64,000 bases of DNA from Hymenobacter montanus (GCF_014699115.1 NZ_JACXAD010000011.1:62001-126000), one strand, 5' to 3'. Counted from the stretch's first letter, positions 50,283 to 59,721 are shown. The notes: a model not told the origin generated them from the letters alone. Program-made: numbers and translations.

Positions 50283-50729
50283 CAGCATTGTTCAAAGTCT
50301 GATTTCGCCTTCCCCAAAGCCTCAATTACAACCCTGGGCCTTCCCCGATCTGGGCAGCTTCCGTTGCAGTAGTTGGAGCAGCCGGTTTTCATGCTTTCCC
50401 TATCCGGGGCTGAGCGGCGGCCAAAAAGCCGCGCCGGTCACTTGACCGGCGCGGCTTTGCGTTTTAGGAGGGCCAGACCTGGACAGGCCGGGGCGTTGTA
50501 TTTGGTTTGTTTTAGGGGCCGCCCATAACAAAAGGCCAGCCTCTCTTAAAAGCTGCCCTTAGCTAGCACCGCAGCGTAGAGAGGCTTTTCGTAGAGTAGT
50601 GAGAGGATAAGATCAGTCTCCGTCGGATAAAGTTTTGGATCAAACTTTTACTCAATGCCAAAAATGCGACAACTTAGCGGATAACCCTTCCAGCAGCTAC
50701 GCGTAGCCATTAGCTACTTAACTCTCCAT
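50283..50729. other. Intergenic region holding two hairpins
   Basis: About 450 bases between the metalloprotease and hflX. It holds the strong terminator at 50425 and a second looser hairpin (CCTCTCT at about 50537 with AGAGAGG at 50576-50583, followed by CTTTTC). No gene is supported. Confidence 0.45.
50425..50458 (+). terminator. Terminator downstream of the metalloprotease gene
   Basis: AAAGCCGCGCCGGTCA pairs perfectly with TGACCGGCGCGGCTTT around a two-base loop: a 16-bp stem with a T-rich tail. Confidence 0.85.
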
Positions 50730-52049
50730 ATGGCAAACAAACCCACCTCCGGCGGCCGCAAACCTGGCGGCAGCACCCGGCACTTCACCACCGACAACGC
50801 CAAGCCGGGCTACGTAGCCGCCAAGAACAACGGCGCCTACAATACCGCTAAGGAGCAGGAAACGGCCGTGCTCGTGGCCGTGCCCCCGCGGCGCCAGTCC
50901 GACGCCCAAACCACCGAATACCTCGACGAGCTGGCTTTCCTTATCGAAACGGCCGGCGCCACCGCCACCAAGCGCTTCGTGCAGCGCCTCGACAAGCCCG
51001 ATATCCGCACCTACGTGGGCGAAGGCAAGCTGGCCGAAATCAAGGCCTACGTGCAGCACGAGGGCACCAGCATGGTGGTGTTCGACGACGACCTTTCGCC
51101 CTCGCAGCTGCGCAACCTGGAGGCCGAGCTGCTGGTGAAAATCGTGGACCGCTCGCTGCTGATTCTTGATATTTTCGCCCTGCGGGCCAAGTCCGCCACT
51201 TCGCGCACCCAGGTAGAGCTGGCCCAGTACCAGTACCTGCTGCCCCGCCTCACCGGCCTGTGGACTCACCTGGACAAGCAGCGCGGGGGCGTGGGCATGA
51301 AAGGACCGGGGGAAACGGAAATTGAAACTGACCGCCGCATCGTGCGCGACCGGATTGCCTTCCTCAAAGACAAGCTCGAAGACCTCGACCGGCAGAGCCA
51401 TACGCAGCGCAAAGCCCGCGGCGGCCTCGTGCGGGTGGCCCTGGTGGGCTACACCAACGTGGGCAAGAGCACCCTCATGAACGTGCTGGGCAAGGCCGAC
51501 GTGTTCGCTGAAAACAAGCTCTTCGCCACCGTGGACGCTACCACGCGCAAGGTTGTGCTCGACCAAACGCCCTTCCTGCTCTCCGACACGGTCGGGTTTA
51601 TCCGCAAGCTGCCCACCCGGCTTATCGAGAGCTTCAAGAGCACGCTCGATGAAATTCGCGAAGCCGACCTGCTGCTGCACGTGGTCGACATTGCGCACGC
51701 CGGCTTCGAGGAGCAGATTCAGGTGGTGAACGACACGCTGGCCGACATCGGCGCGGCCGACAAGCCGGTGCTGCTGGTGTTCAACAAAATCGACCAGTAC
51801 AAGCCCGACGATTCGCAGCACGACCCTTTCGGCGAAGTACGCGAGGCCGAGGACGATGGTACCGCCCCGCGCCCGCCGCTGGCGCAGCTGCAAGCCACCT
51901 ATATGGCCAAGCTGCACGACCCCGTGGTGTTCATCTCGGCCCAGGAGCGCACCAACCTCGAAGAGCTCCGCGAGCTGCTGGCCCGGCGGGTGGTGGCGCT
52001 GCACCAGCAGCGCTACCCCTACCAGACGGTGAACGAGCAGAATGGCTAA
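50730..52049 (+). CDS. hflX: GTPase HflX
   Basis: A 439-residue ribosome-binding GTPase. The N-terminal HflX domain includes AFLIETAGATATKRFVQRLD and KPDIRTYVGEGKLAEIK; the glycine-rich segment is RGGVGMKGPGETEIETDRR. The GTPase domain has G1 GYTNVGKSTLMN (about residue 238-250), G3 DTVGFIRKLP, and G4 FNKID. It splits stalled or hibernating ribosomes in other bacteria. The 450-codon ORF on the other strand is a shadow. The stop lies about 115 bases before the next start. Confidence 0.94.
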   Translation: MANKPTSGGRKPGGSTRHFTTDNAKPGYVAAKNNGAYNTAKEQETAVLVAVPPRRQSDAQTTEYLDELAFLIETAGATATKRFVQRLDKPDIRTYVGEGKLAEIKAYVQHEGTSMVVFDDDLSPSQLRNLEAELLVKIVDRSLLILDIFALRAKSATSRTQVELAQYQYLLPRLTGLWTHLDKQRGGVGMKGPGETEIETDRRIVRDRIAFLKDKLEDLDRQSHTQRKARGGLVRVALVGYTNVGKSTLMNVLGKADVFAENKLFATVDATTRKVVLDQTPFLLSDTVGFIRKLPTRLIESFKSTLDEIREADLLLHVVDIAHAGFEEQIQVVNDTLADIGAADKPVLLVFNKIDQYKPDDSQHDPFGEVREAEDDGTAPRPPLAQLQATYMAKLHDPVVFISAQERTNLEELRELLARRVVALHQQRYPYQTVNEQNG

Positions 52050-52164
52050 GCGGCCGGGCGGGACGGGCAATAAAATATCTTTCCCTCAGCTATTTATGAA
52101 AATGAATAGCCACGATTGTTTTTTTCGCGTAAGGGGAGCGCACTGGTTCATTTCGCTTTTACGT

Positions 52165-53286
52165 ATGCGTTGTCACTCAATAATTCGCATTGGGCTGCTG
52201 GGATTCGTTCTGCTGGAAGCCTCTGAATTGGCGTGCGGCCAGGTGTACCCGCCCCCTGCGCCCACGGCCACGGATACGGCCACCAACAACCTGGGCAACC
52301 AGCGGCGCTTTGCCAACCCCTCCGTGCTGGGCATGGGGCCGAGCAAGGGGCTCGTCGTGCGCTACGAGCGCATGCCGCGCTTCGGGGTGTCCTCCTCGGC
52401 GCAGGTAGCGGGCCTCAAGGATTTCAGCACCGAGGCCACTAAAAATGCCCGCCTGTCCATCAAGGGCTACATTCCGGCCTGGAACCGCCCCCACCTGAAG
52501 GTCATCGTGGGCCTGAGCTACGAGCGGGAAGAGTTTCAGTTTGCCCAGCTGCCCACCTCCTACGAGCTCTACGACAACATCGAAAACAAAGGACTGAAAA
52601 GCACGGCGGCCCAGATTGCGGTCATCCGGCCCGTCGATGACGTACACTGGTATTTGGTGCGGATAAAAGGCGAGCTGAGCGGCGACTATACCTCCAAGGA
52701 GCTTACCCGATCCGACTACTCCCGCTTCACGGCCGAAGCTATTTATGGCTGGAAGCGCAGCCCAAACTTTTCGTGGGGCGTGGGCTTCCAGTATGGCTAC
52801 ACCTTCGGGCGGCTCAGCTTATACCCCGCCGTGGTTTACAACCGCACCTTCAGCCCCCGCTGGGGCGTGGAGGCCCTGGCACCCGCCCGCGTCACGCTGC
52901 GCTACAACGTCAACTCCAACTCACTTTTATACGCCGGCTACTCCGTCGACGGCCTCAACTACATCGTGCACCTAAGCCGTACGCCGCTGGAACGCAAAAA
53001 CCCCGACGGCACTTCCGACGTCAGTAAAGTCCCGCTCCGCACCCTGGAGCTGCGCGAAACCGAGGTAAAATTCCGCCTGCGCTGGGAGCGGGAGCTGTTC
53101 AGTTTCCTGTGGCTGGGTGCCGAGGCCGGCTACCGCTACAACTACGCCTTCGACGCCTTTGACCGCACCAACGCCGACCGCGAAAAAATCATCGATTCGA
53201 AGCTCAATGGCGCTCCCTACGCCGGCCTGGAACTGTTCATCACGCCCCCCCGCAAGCTGCTGGAGAAGGCGGGCGTCCGTCGTTAA
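52165..53286 (+). CDS. DUF6268-like outer-membrane beta-barrel protein
   Basis: A protein of about 373 residues. A signal peptide (MRCHSIIRIGLLGFVLLEAS ... CGQ) starts at ATG 52165; the frame opens at 52042, and ATG 52096 is another possible start. The mature part alternates strands typical of a barrel (YIPAWNRPHLKVIVGLSYER, FSWGVGFQYGYTFGRLSLYP, ALAPARVTLRYNVNSNSLLY, FLWLGAEAGYRYNY) and resembles the DUF6268 family of Bacteroidota. It follows hflX on the same strand, probably without functional linkage. Confidence 0.72.
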   Translation: MRCHSIIRIGLLGFVLLEASELACGQVYPPPAPTATDTATNNLGNQRRFANPSVLGMGPSKGLVVRYERMPRFGVSSSAQVAGLKDFSTEATKNARLSIKGYIPAWNRPHLKVIVGLSYEREEFQFAQLPTSYELYDNIENKGLKSTAAQIAVIRPVDDVHWYLVRIKGELSGDYTSKELTRSDYSRFTAEAIYGWKRSPNFSWGVGFQYGYTFGRLSLYPAVVYNRTFSPRWGVEALAPARVTLRYNVNSNSLLYAGYSVDGLNYIVHLSRTPLERKNPDGTSDVSKVPLRTLELRETEVKFRLRWERELFSFLWLGAEAGYRYNYAFDAFDRTNADREKIIDSKLNGAPYAGLELFITPPRKLLEKAGVRR

Positions 53287-53521
53287 GCACTTATCTGAAA
53301 CAGACCGAAACGTGACCATCGTTCGCCAGGTCGGGCCCGGGCCTTATCAAGCCAGGAACGCAGCCTCCGGCGTGGCCGAGTACTTCCCTCGCGCAACGCC
53401 GCGAGCCGGACGCCCTGCCTGGTATGACGAGCTGGCTATTTTTATTGCGGGTACTAAGGCAGCAGGCGGATGACGAAATTCTTTAGAGGGTTCTGTTGAT
53501 GATCGTTGCGTCGGGTCCACC

Positions 53522-54322
53522 TCACTGCTCATTCAACTGCCAGTTGTAGTCCAGATAGGAGATCTTGGTATTTTTCTCCATTTTGGTGGTGGCATACCGA
53601 TTGACCCAGCTCACCACCGACTGGCCATTCTTGGTCCAGTCGCCTTTGTACCAGTCGAAATACTTCGAGAGTTGGGCCGCTTCTTGACCGGGCCTGTTCT
53701 TGGCCGGGTTATTTAGAAAATCACGGCCCTGGTCGTCGAGCTGGCGGTCGAGCTGACTGGCGGTGTACGCTTCGTTGCGCAGGCGAGGGCACGAAATGGA
53801 GGCGCACACCAGTGCGAAGTGAATGCGCGGGTCGTCGTACTTCTTGCGCAGGATGGCGTGCTCGATGTTGTCCAGGCTCATCGCGGTGCCCCCAATGCGG
53901 AAGAACTTGGCGGCCCAGGGTGTGGTCACGAAAGGAATCTGGATTTTCGGCCCAATGTCTTTGATGCTCTGCACGGGGTAATGGTCCAGGATGAGGCGGA
54001 TGGTGTAGGCGTTGTAGGCGTTGATCCAGTAGGCCATCTGCTCGGCTTTGCTCCAGTTGGCAGCCGGGGGGTTCTTGCTCAGCAAGGCCAGGTAGTCGTT
54101 GAGCTCCTTTTGGTCGGCCTTCCAGCCCTTGTAATTGACCAGCCCTTTCTCGTTGACGTACTTTTTCAGCAGCTTATCATACGCGCCGTGGTCGAACGCC
54201 ACGGCGGAGGCTGCAACGGCTGCCGGCGGCACAGCGGGGATGGCCTTGGGTGAGGCAGAAGCCATAAGAGCCACCATACAGGCAGCCAGCGTGAAGGTGG
54301 CAAGGGTAGTTGCTTTCATCAT
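53522..54322 (-). CDS. DUF547 domain-containing exported protein
   Basis: A 266-residue protein with a signal peptide (MMKATTLATFTLAACMVALMASAS). The DUF547 domain spans most of the remainder: YVNEKGLVNYKGWKADQKEL, AEQMAYWINAYNAYTIRLIL, SLDNIEHAILRKKYDDPRIH and FALVCASISCPRLRNEAYT. The Cys in CASISCP and the His in RIHFALVC suggest a transglutaminase-like fold. ATG 54322 opens the signal. DUF547 proteins are found beside arsS in some Bacteroidota; arsS lies about 4 kb to the right here. Function unknown. Confidence 0.88.
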   Translation of the reverse strand: MMKATTLATFTLAACMVALMASASPKAIPAVPPAAVAASAVAFDHGAYDKLLKKYVNEKGLVNYKGWKADQKELNDYLALLSKNPPAANWSKAEQMAYWINAYNAYTIRLILDHYPVQSIKDIGPKIQIPFVTTPWAAKFFRIGGTAMSLDNIEHAILRKKYDDPRIHFALVCASISCPRLRNEAYTASQLDRQLDDQGRDFLNNPAKNRPGQEAAQLSKYFDWYKGDWTKNGQSVVSWVNRYATTKMEKNTKISYLDYNWQLNEQ

Positions 54323-54673
54323 TTTATGAAGATACCAGTGCACGCGGCAAAATGAATCGCGCAGTGCCCCTAACGAGCTGGTGAAACTAGTTGAGCGGTA
54401 TCCTACTCCCTCAAACAGCGCGGTAAATAGCCCGCCAGCCTTTGTGCCACCATGATTAAATGGCACTGCCGCCACTGCTCAACAAGGAGCACGGCTTCTA
54501 CCGCTAAACCATATCGGGAGCCGTGGTTTTGGGTTGGGCATAAAGCAGATGGTGCCGGGCGCACGTCACCGACGCGCACCCGGCACCTCCTCAATCTACT
54601 TAGTTGTCTTCTCTACCCCTGCCGAGAGCCGCCGTCACCGGCGGTAGCGAGCTGGGGCGCCGTTTGGCCGGAG
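54323..54673. other. Intergenic region with a GC-rich hairpin
   Basis: About 350 bases between DUF547 and the esterase-like gene, both on the minus strand. GGTGCCGGG at 54551 pairs with CCCGGCACC ending at 54587 and may terminate the esterase transcript. A short ORF on the + strand here is not supported. Confidence 0.45.
54551..54587 (-). terminator. GC-rich hairpin, possible terminator of the esterase-like gene
   Basis: GGTGCCGGG-C-GC pairs with GC-A-CCCGGCACC around a loop of about 12 bases. It lies 87 bases past the stop of the esterase-like gene. No T-run follows on the minus strand. Confidence 0.45.
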
Positions 54674-56038
54674 CTACAACAGTACGGTAGTAGCCGTAGT
54701 TTTGTCGACGTAGATAACGCCGTCGCAATACTGGACTAAATTGATGCCCTGCGCAGCTTTGACGTCCTCAAGACCACTGGCCCAAATAGCGCCCGGATTG
54801 TAGAATAAATAGCGCTGATCTAAGGCGCTCCGAAGCGCGGCATCCTGCGACACGCTGGCGATGTCCATAAAAAACAGAGGCTTCTGCATCATTGACAAAG
54901 CCGCCGTGAAGCTTTGAGGGAGGGGCCGTAGCGTAAACGCTTGGTTGCCACTGGGGGTGCTGGCCCGGAAGCTGCCCTCGTTGAAAAAGAGGGCCACGGC
55001 GTAATAGCGGTTGCCGTACAGCTCTTTCAGGTTGGTGCCCATCCACTTCTGAGGTCCACCGGCGCCGGGCGACATCCCTTTTTCAATGTGCCCGTTGTGG
55101 GCCATCACCATTACTTTCGCGTTGTTTTCGTATTCCGAAGCCCACTTCAGGTTCTGGGCCATGTACTCGTCGCGGTACGCACTCCCAGCGTAGCCAAGAC
55201 CACCCTGAGTCATGCCCTGCAACAGCACTTGGGCGTGTTGCACCGCCAACCGGTAGGTGGCAACGCCGCTTTGGGCCGTTAGGGCCGCCTGGTTGGTGGT
55301 GAGGTAGGCTATCACCCCGTTGATGCGGTCCTGGTATTGCCGGAAAATTCCCGCACCCTGCGCGAGCTGCTGCTCCGGGGTTAACCCGTTGAACTCCGGA
55401 TATCCCTGGCGGATGCCGGCCGTGGCCTGGTCGAAGGCGCTGACGTAAGAAGGGGCGTTGCTGGTAAAGTAGGCTTGCAGCCAGTTCACCGAATTCACCG
55501 CGCCTTGAGGTTGCGCGTCGACCCCGTAAATCTTGAGCCGCTCGGCCTCGGTCTTGCCCACGTTGTAGTTCTTCATCCATTCCACGAGGGCCGCGAATTC
55601 ATCGGTGGTGTAGATCCAGTAGCCCGAGTTTCGCAGGATCTGGGCCAGGTTGCCCTGTCCCGTGCGGATGTAGTTGTCCAGAGCCACCCCGGCGCCGAAA
55701 TGGATCTCCACGGCCACCATTTTGAGGCCCCAGTTAGCTACGCCGTACCGGAAGAGGCGGGCCCGCATTTTGTTGAACTCGCTGGTGCCGTGGGTCGCTT
55801 CGCCCACGCCGATAACCTGCTTGTCTCGCAGAAGGGGCGAGAGCGCCTCCAGGTCGGTGGTCGGGCCGGCGGGGTCAACCGTATTGAGCGTGACTACCTT
55901 TGTGGAAAGCCGCTCGATTAATTGTTGAGGGCTCAGTTCTTGTTGAGGCGGGGTGGGATTAGGATCATCGGATTTCTTGTTGCAGCCGATCAGGCTCAAA
56001 GCCAATAGGGCAAGGGGTAACAGGGCGTTAGGTTTCAT
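54674..56038 (-). CDS. Erythromycin-esterase family lipoprotein
   Basis: A 454-residue protein with a lipoprotein signal (LPLALLALSLIGCNKKSD). The esterase domain contains VIGVGEATHGTSEFNKMRARL, MVAVEIHFGAGVALDNYI, IYGVDAQPQG and VMVMAHNGHIEKGMSPG; the GEATHGTxEF and AHNxH motifs are the catalytic His/Glu motifs of the EreA-like family. Family membership is not evidence of macrolide resistance, because most homologues in environmental bacteria have unknown substrates. The start is ATG 56038. It would be on the outer or periplasmic face of the envelope. Confidence 0.88.
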   Translation of the reverse strand: MKPNALLPLALLALSLIGCNKKSDDPNPTPPQQELSPQQLIERLSTKVVTLNTVDPAGPTTDLEALSPLLRDKQVIGVGEATHGTSEFNKMRARLFRYGVANWGLKMVAVEIHFGAGVALDNYIRTGQGNLAQILRNSGYWIYTTDEFAALVEWMKNYNVGKTEAERLKIYGVDAQPQGAVNSVNWLQAYFTSNAPSYVSAFDQATAGIRQGYPEFNGLTPEQQLAQGAGIFRQYQDRINGVIAYLTTNQAALTAQSGVATYRLAVQHAQVLLQGMTQGGLGYAGSAYRDEYMAQNLKWASEYENNAKVMVMAHNGHIEKGMSPGAGGPQKWMGTNLKELYGNRYYAVALFFNEGSFRASTPSGNQAFTLRPLPQSFTAALSMMQKPLFFMDIASVSQDAALRSALDQRYLFYNPGAIWASGLEDVKAAQGINLVQYCDGVIYVDKTTATTVLL

Positions 56039-56162
56039 AGGTCAGAAAATGAGGTTGGTGGAGGCCCTGTTAACGGAACTCTCTCTCCCTCGTTTTCATA
56101 ATAATGACAAAAACCATTTGAATAGTACAAACGCCGTTCGTCCAGCCCGGGGAAGGACTTGA

Positions 56163-56882
56163 TCAACCTCGTTGGGTGCGGAGGCGGTCAGCCAGTAGGG
56201 CGGCGAACTTGCGGCCCAAGGGGATGCGGGAACCATTGGTGAGCACCACTTCGTCGCCCTCCAGCCGGGCCACATGATTTAAGTTGACGATGAACGACTT
56301 GTGAGCCCGGCAAAACTGCGCGGCGGGTAGACTTTCCTCCCACTGCCGCATGGTTTGCAGCACCACCAGCTTGCTTTCGGGCAAGTGCAGCCGCACGTAG
56401 TTGCCCTTGCCTTCGAGGTAGTGAAGGTCGGCCAGCGCCACCTGTCGCGGCAGGCCATCGGCTCTCACCGTAACGTGCGACGGCGCGGCCGGTAAGGCAG
56501 AGGCCCCGGAAACGCGGGCCAGCACTTTGTTGAAAGCCGACAGAAAGCGTGGGAAACCAATGGGTTTCAGCAGGTAGTCTACCACGCCCAGCTCGTAGCC
56601 TTCGAGCGCGAAGCTCGTGTGGGCCGTGGTCAGGACCACGGCGGGACGGATGGGGACGCTGCGCAGCAGCTCCACGCCGTTGAGCTCAGGCAGGTCGATG
56701 TCGAGAAATATGACGTCGACCGCACGGGTTTGGAGGAACTGGTAGGCTTCGGTGCCGTTGTAGCACTGCCCCACCAGCTCGGCCTGCTCAATTTTGGCCA
56801 AATGGCTTTTCATGACTTCGTGGGCGGGGGCCTCGTCGTCCACGACCAGGCAATTCAGAACGCGGGTTTCAGGACTCATCAT
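56163..56882 (-). CDS. LytTR-family response regulator
   Basis: A 239-residue regulator. The receiver domain (1-120) has the acidic pair in CLVVDDEAPAHEVMKSHL, the phospho-acceptor Asp in VIFLDIDLPELNGVELL, and the later Thr and Lys in VLTTAHTSFALEGYELG and LLKPIGFPRFL. The C-terminal LytTR DNA-binding domain (about 135-235) carries DLHYLEGKGNYVRLHL and FCRAHKSFIVNLNHV. It overlaps the 3' end of the sensor kinase gene by 14 bases, so the two are co-transcribed and translationally coupled. Confidence 0.94.
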   Translation of the reverse strand: MMSPETRVLNCLVVDDEAPAHEVMKSHLAKIEQAELVGQCYNGTEAYQFLQTRAVDVIFLDIDLPELNGVELLRSVPIRPAVVLTTAHTSFALEGYELGVVDYLLKPIGFPRFLSAFNKVLARVSGASALPAAPSHVTVRADGLPRQVALADLHYLEGKGNYVRLHLPESKLVVLQTMRQWEESLPAAQFCRAHKSFIVNLNHVARLEGDEVVLTNGSRIPLGRKFAALLADRLRTQRG

Positions 56883-57873
56883 GGGATAGCGTTAGGCAAA
56901 GGTGCACGTCGAATACTGAATCGGATTCCTGAATGGTGAGCGTATGGTGGGGGTATTGCAAAGCCAGGCGCTGGCGAGTGTTGGCCAGGCCGGTTTTAGT
57001 GGAAGTAGTAGCCGCCCGCAGCCTCGCGTTGAAGGTGTTTCGGCAATGAAACCGCAGCTCGTTGCCCGCGAGAGTAGCCTCGATGCTCACTACGGGGTGC
57101 GCCAGCTGTCCCCCGTATTTGAAGGCATTTTCTACGAACTGAGACAGCAGCAGCGGGGCAATGCGCAGCACCGTCCGAGGAGCATCGGCCAACCAGGTCA
57201 CCTGCCCGCGGTTGCCCAGCTTCTCGCGCTCGTAGCGCACGAACTGGTCGATAAAGTGCAGCTCTTCCGCCAAGCTCACCCGGTGCTGCCGGCTGCTTTC
57301 AATCTGATAGCGCAGCAGCTCCGACAGCAGCACCACGTACTCGGGCACCCGGTCGGGCGTACTCACGCTCACCCCGTAGAGGTTGTTGAGGGCGTTGAAG
57401 AGAAAGTGGGGGTTGAGCTGGGCCCGGAGTAGGGCCAACTCGGCGTGGGTGCTGGCTAAGTCGTTGCGCAACTGCTGTTGCGCCCGAAAAACAACGTGGT
57501 AAATCAGGTACAGTCCCCAGCCAAATAACATCACCAGCAAGCCGCTGAAGAAGATATTCAACCAGTTAGTGGGCCGGCGCCAGTCCGTTAGCCCACAGGC
57601 TACGGTCCACAGACTAAGGGTCCCCGCGCAGCCAAGCAGGTAAGCACCATACCGCTGCCGCCGAAAAAGCCGCTCGTACAAGCCCCAATTGTGCACCCAA
57701 CAGAGCAGGTAGCAGAAAGTGTAGAACCCCAGGAACCGCCATAAGAAATCAGGCTGCGTCTTTAGTAGCTCCTGCAGCCCCGGCCAGTTAAACCCGATTA
57801 CCACCAGGAAAAGCAGCCCATAAAATACCGCATTACGCTGCCAAGCAGCAAGTTGAAACAGCCACCGATTCAT
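56869..57873 (-). CDS. LytS/YehU-like sensor histidine kinase (His_kinase family)
   Basis: A 334-residue kinase with four membrane segments in the first 130 residues (for example FYGLLFLVVIGFNW, FLGFYTFCYLLCWVHNW). The kinase core has the phospho-acceptor His in LRAQLNPHFLFNALNNLYG, followed by ELLRYQIES and the ATP-binding NAFKYGGQLAHP. A GL-x-N-x-R-x-R-L motif lies near the C-terminus (TGLANTRQRLALQYPHHTL). It is paired with the LytTR regulator just downstream. The signal is unknown. Confidence 0.93.
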   Translation of the reverse strand: MNRWLFQLAAWQRNAVFYGLLFLVVIGFNWPGLQELLKTQPDFLWRFLGFYTFCYLLCWVHNWGLYERLFRRQRYGAYLLGCAGTLSLWTVACGLTDWRRPTNWLNIFFSGLLVMLFGWGLYLIYHVVFRAQQQLRNDLASTHAELALLRAQLNPHFLFNALNNLYGVSVSTPDRVPEYVVLLSELLRYQIESSRQHRVSLAEELHFIDQFVRYEREKLGNRGQVTWLADAPRTVLRIAPLLLSQFVENAFKYGGQLAHPVVSIEATLAGNELRFHCRNTFNARLRAATTSTKTGLANTRQRLALQYPHHTLTIQESDSVFDVHLCLTLSHDES

Positions 57874-58219
57874 TCGCTAAAAGTACGCTGGCTTTCCCTG
57901 GCCGGGGCAGATTATATGACGAATGGCGTTGATCAGAAGACCTAGGCCTGCGGGGGCCCGCTCAGCCGCTCCCGGCTGGCCTGGCCGCTGGCTTTGCGAG
58001 CTTCGCGCGGCTGGGCGCCTGGGTAGTGCTAACAACCGTCCGGCGCCGACGTCACTTGTACGGATGAGGCGGTTGCTGAGCCAGGATGCCCCGGGCTTGA
58101 GGAGATCAGTCCCTTGGTAGCGGGGCGTCCATCTTTATTTGAAGATGGGGCTATGCGGTGCCATCTTTAGCTCCGCATCTGCTCTTATTCCCTCGTCGCC
58201 CTTATCCCTCCTGCCCATC
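57874..58219. other. Divergent intergenic region, nothing recognised
   Basis: About 345 bases between the LytS-like kinase and arsS. Mostly GC-rich. An ATCTTTATTTGAAGAT inverted repeat near 58131-58146 is the only structure seen. Confidence 0.4.
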
Positions 58220-59266
58220 ATGAAGTCTCTCAAGGCCAACGGCCACCAATTGGCCGACCCGGCTTTCCAGCTCACGGTACTCCGGACCGAAGTGGCCGAA
58301 ACGCTGCACCTGCCGCTGTTTCACGAGAAGCTGCGCGGGGCGGGCCTATTTCCGCTGCGGCCGGTGGCGCCCGCCGTCCTGCAAATCAACGTGGGCAAGA
58401 TGTGCAACCAGGTATGCCGCCACTGCCACGTCGACGCCGGCCCCGACCGCCAGGAAATCATGACCCGGGAGACCATGCAGCTCTGCCTCGACGCGCTGGC
58501 CCAAACGGACATTCCCACGGTGGACCTGACCGGCGGCGCCCCCGAGATGAACCCGAACTTCCGCTGGTTGGTGGAAGAACTCCGCAAGCTGGGCCGCAAG
58601 GTGCTGGTGCGCTGCAACCTCACCATCATCGTAGCGAACAAAAAGTACTACGACCTGCCCGAGTTTTTCCGGCGGCACGGGGTGGAAGTGGTCAGCTCCC
58701 TGCCGTTCTACAGCGCCGCCAAAACCGACCGGCAGCGCGGCGACGGCGTGTTCGACGATTCCATCAAAGCCCTGAAAATGCTGAATGCCGTCGGCTACGG
58801 GCAGCCCGATTCAGGCCTGGTCCTGAACCTGGTGTACAACCCGGCGGGCGCCTTCCTGCCGGGCGCGCAGAAGGGCCTGCAAGACCAGTTTAAACGGGTA
58901 CTACTGAAAGATTTTGGCATCGTGTTCAACGAGCTGTTCGCCATCACCAACCTTCCGGTGAGCCGCTACCTGGACTACCTTATTGAGTCAAAAAACTACG
59001 CCGGCTACCTGGAAAAGCTGGTCACGGCCTTCAACCCGGTGGCGGCGGCGGGTGTGATGTGCCGGACCACCATTTCCGTGGGTTGGGATGGCGGTTTGTA
59101 CGACTGCGACTTCAACCAGATGCTCGACCTGACCGTGGCCAGCCCCGTGCGGCACATCCGGGACTTCGACGCGGCCACGTTGGGGCAGCGGGCCATCGTG
59201 GTTAATCAGCATTGCTACGGGTGCACGGCGGGGAGCGGTTCGAGCTGCGGCGGGGCGGTGGTGTGA
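58220..59266 (+). CDS. arsS: Arsenosugar biosynthesis radical SAM protein ArsS
   Basis: A 348-residue radical SAM enzyme. The iron-sulphur motif CxxxCxxC is in MCNQVCRHCHVDAGP (about residues 63-70), followed by TVDLTGGAPEMNPNFRWLV. The C-terminal DUF3641-like half contains LVLNLVYNPAGAFLPGAQ, NELFAITNLPVSRYLDYL and the auxiliary cysteines in DGGLYDCDFNQML and HCYGCTAGSGSSCGG. In the known pathway ArsS builds the arsenosugar from dimethylarsenical. No arsM or other pathway gene is adjacent, so its arsenic role here is inferred from family only. ATG 58220 was chosen. Confidence 0.9.
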   Translation: MKSLKANGHQLADPAFQLTVLRTEVAETLHLPLFHEKLRGAGLFPLRPVAPAVLQINVGKMCNQVCRHCHVDAGPDRQEIMTRETMQLCLDALAQTDIPTVDLTGGAPEMNPNFRWLVEELRKLGRKVLVRCNLTIIVANKKYYDLPEFFRRHGVEVVSSLPFYSAAKTDRQRGDGVFDDSIKALKMLNAVGYGQPDSGLVLNLVYNPAGAFLPGAQKGLQDQFKRVLLKDFGIVFNELFAITNLPVSRYLDYLIESKNYAGYLEKLVTAFNPVAAAGVMCRTTISVGWDGGLYDCDFNQMLDLTVASPVRHIRDFDAATLGQRAIVVNQHCYGCTAGSGSSCGGAVV

Positions 59267-59271
59267 GGGGG

Positions 59272-59329
59272 CCTCACGTGACCCCTGCGGGGCAGGCCCC
59301 CTCTCCGGGGGAGAGGGGGAGCCAGATGA
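59272..59329 (+). repeat. GC-rich dispersed repeat, divergent copy
   Basis: It contains CCTCACGTGACCCCTGCGG, then GGCCCCCTCTCCGGGGGAGA and GGGGGAGCCAGATGAT. The stem CCCCCTCTCC/GGGAGAGGGGG and the GAGCCAGATG tail match the other copies. It begins six bases past the arsS stop. Confidence 0.72.
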
Positions 59330-59473
59330 TGGGGAGCATTGTAGCACTTCATTTCCCTGCTGGCTCCTTACTGGCACACGTTAAGCCAGCAACTGCGCCT
59401 TCGCGATGCTGGGTTCCAAATACGGAACTTCCACTTATTGACTTATCTTTAAACTCAAACAACTGGCTTTGTT

Positions 59474-59719
59474 ATGACTTCTATCCCAATTGATGTGCGA
59501 AGTGAATTGCACGAGCTAATTGATACCATCCAGAATCAATCGGTTTTGCAAGCTGTTTACACACTGCTGGCCGCCCAACGGTCAGCTACTTTGCCTCCCG
59601 CCGTGCTCAGCGGCGAGGAAGCCGCGGCGGTAGCGGAAGGAATCCGCCAGCTCGATGTCGGCGAAGGCATACCTCACGAACAGGTTATGACCGATATCTG
59701 GCTCAAATATGGCCGCTAG
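59474..59719 (+). CDS. Probable antitoxin of a type II toxin-antitoxin pair
   Basis: An 81-residue acidic protein, MTSIPIDVRSELHELIDTIQ at the N-terminus and EGIPHEQVMTDIWLKYGR at the C-terminus. It resembles the short antitoxins (addiction-module type) that precede ParE/RelE-like toxins: a small N-terminal helix region, and a flexible part that would bind the toxin. It lies two bases before the toxin gene. A TATCTTTA sequence about 30 bases upstream may be the promoter. Confidence 0.75.
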   Translation: MTSIPIDVRSELHELIDTIQNQSVLQAVYTLLAAQRSATLPPAVLSGEEAAAVAEGIRQLDVGEGIPHEQVMTDIWLKYGR

Positions 59720-59721
59720 TA

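Noticed and set aside
50718..52070. 450-codon minus ORF across hflX
   Set aside because: Antisense to a clear HflX; composition typical of a shadow frame.
54674..56038. Macrolide resistance gene
   Set aside because: The family is named after erythromycin esterases, but this is an exported lipoprotein in an environmental-type genome; the sequence gives no evidence for drug hydrolysis.
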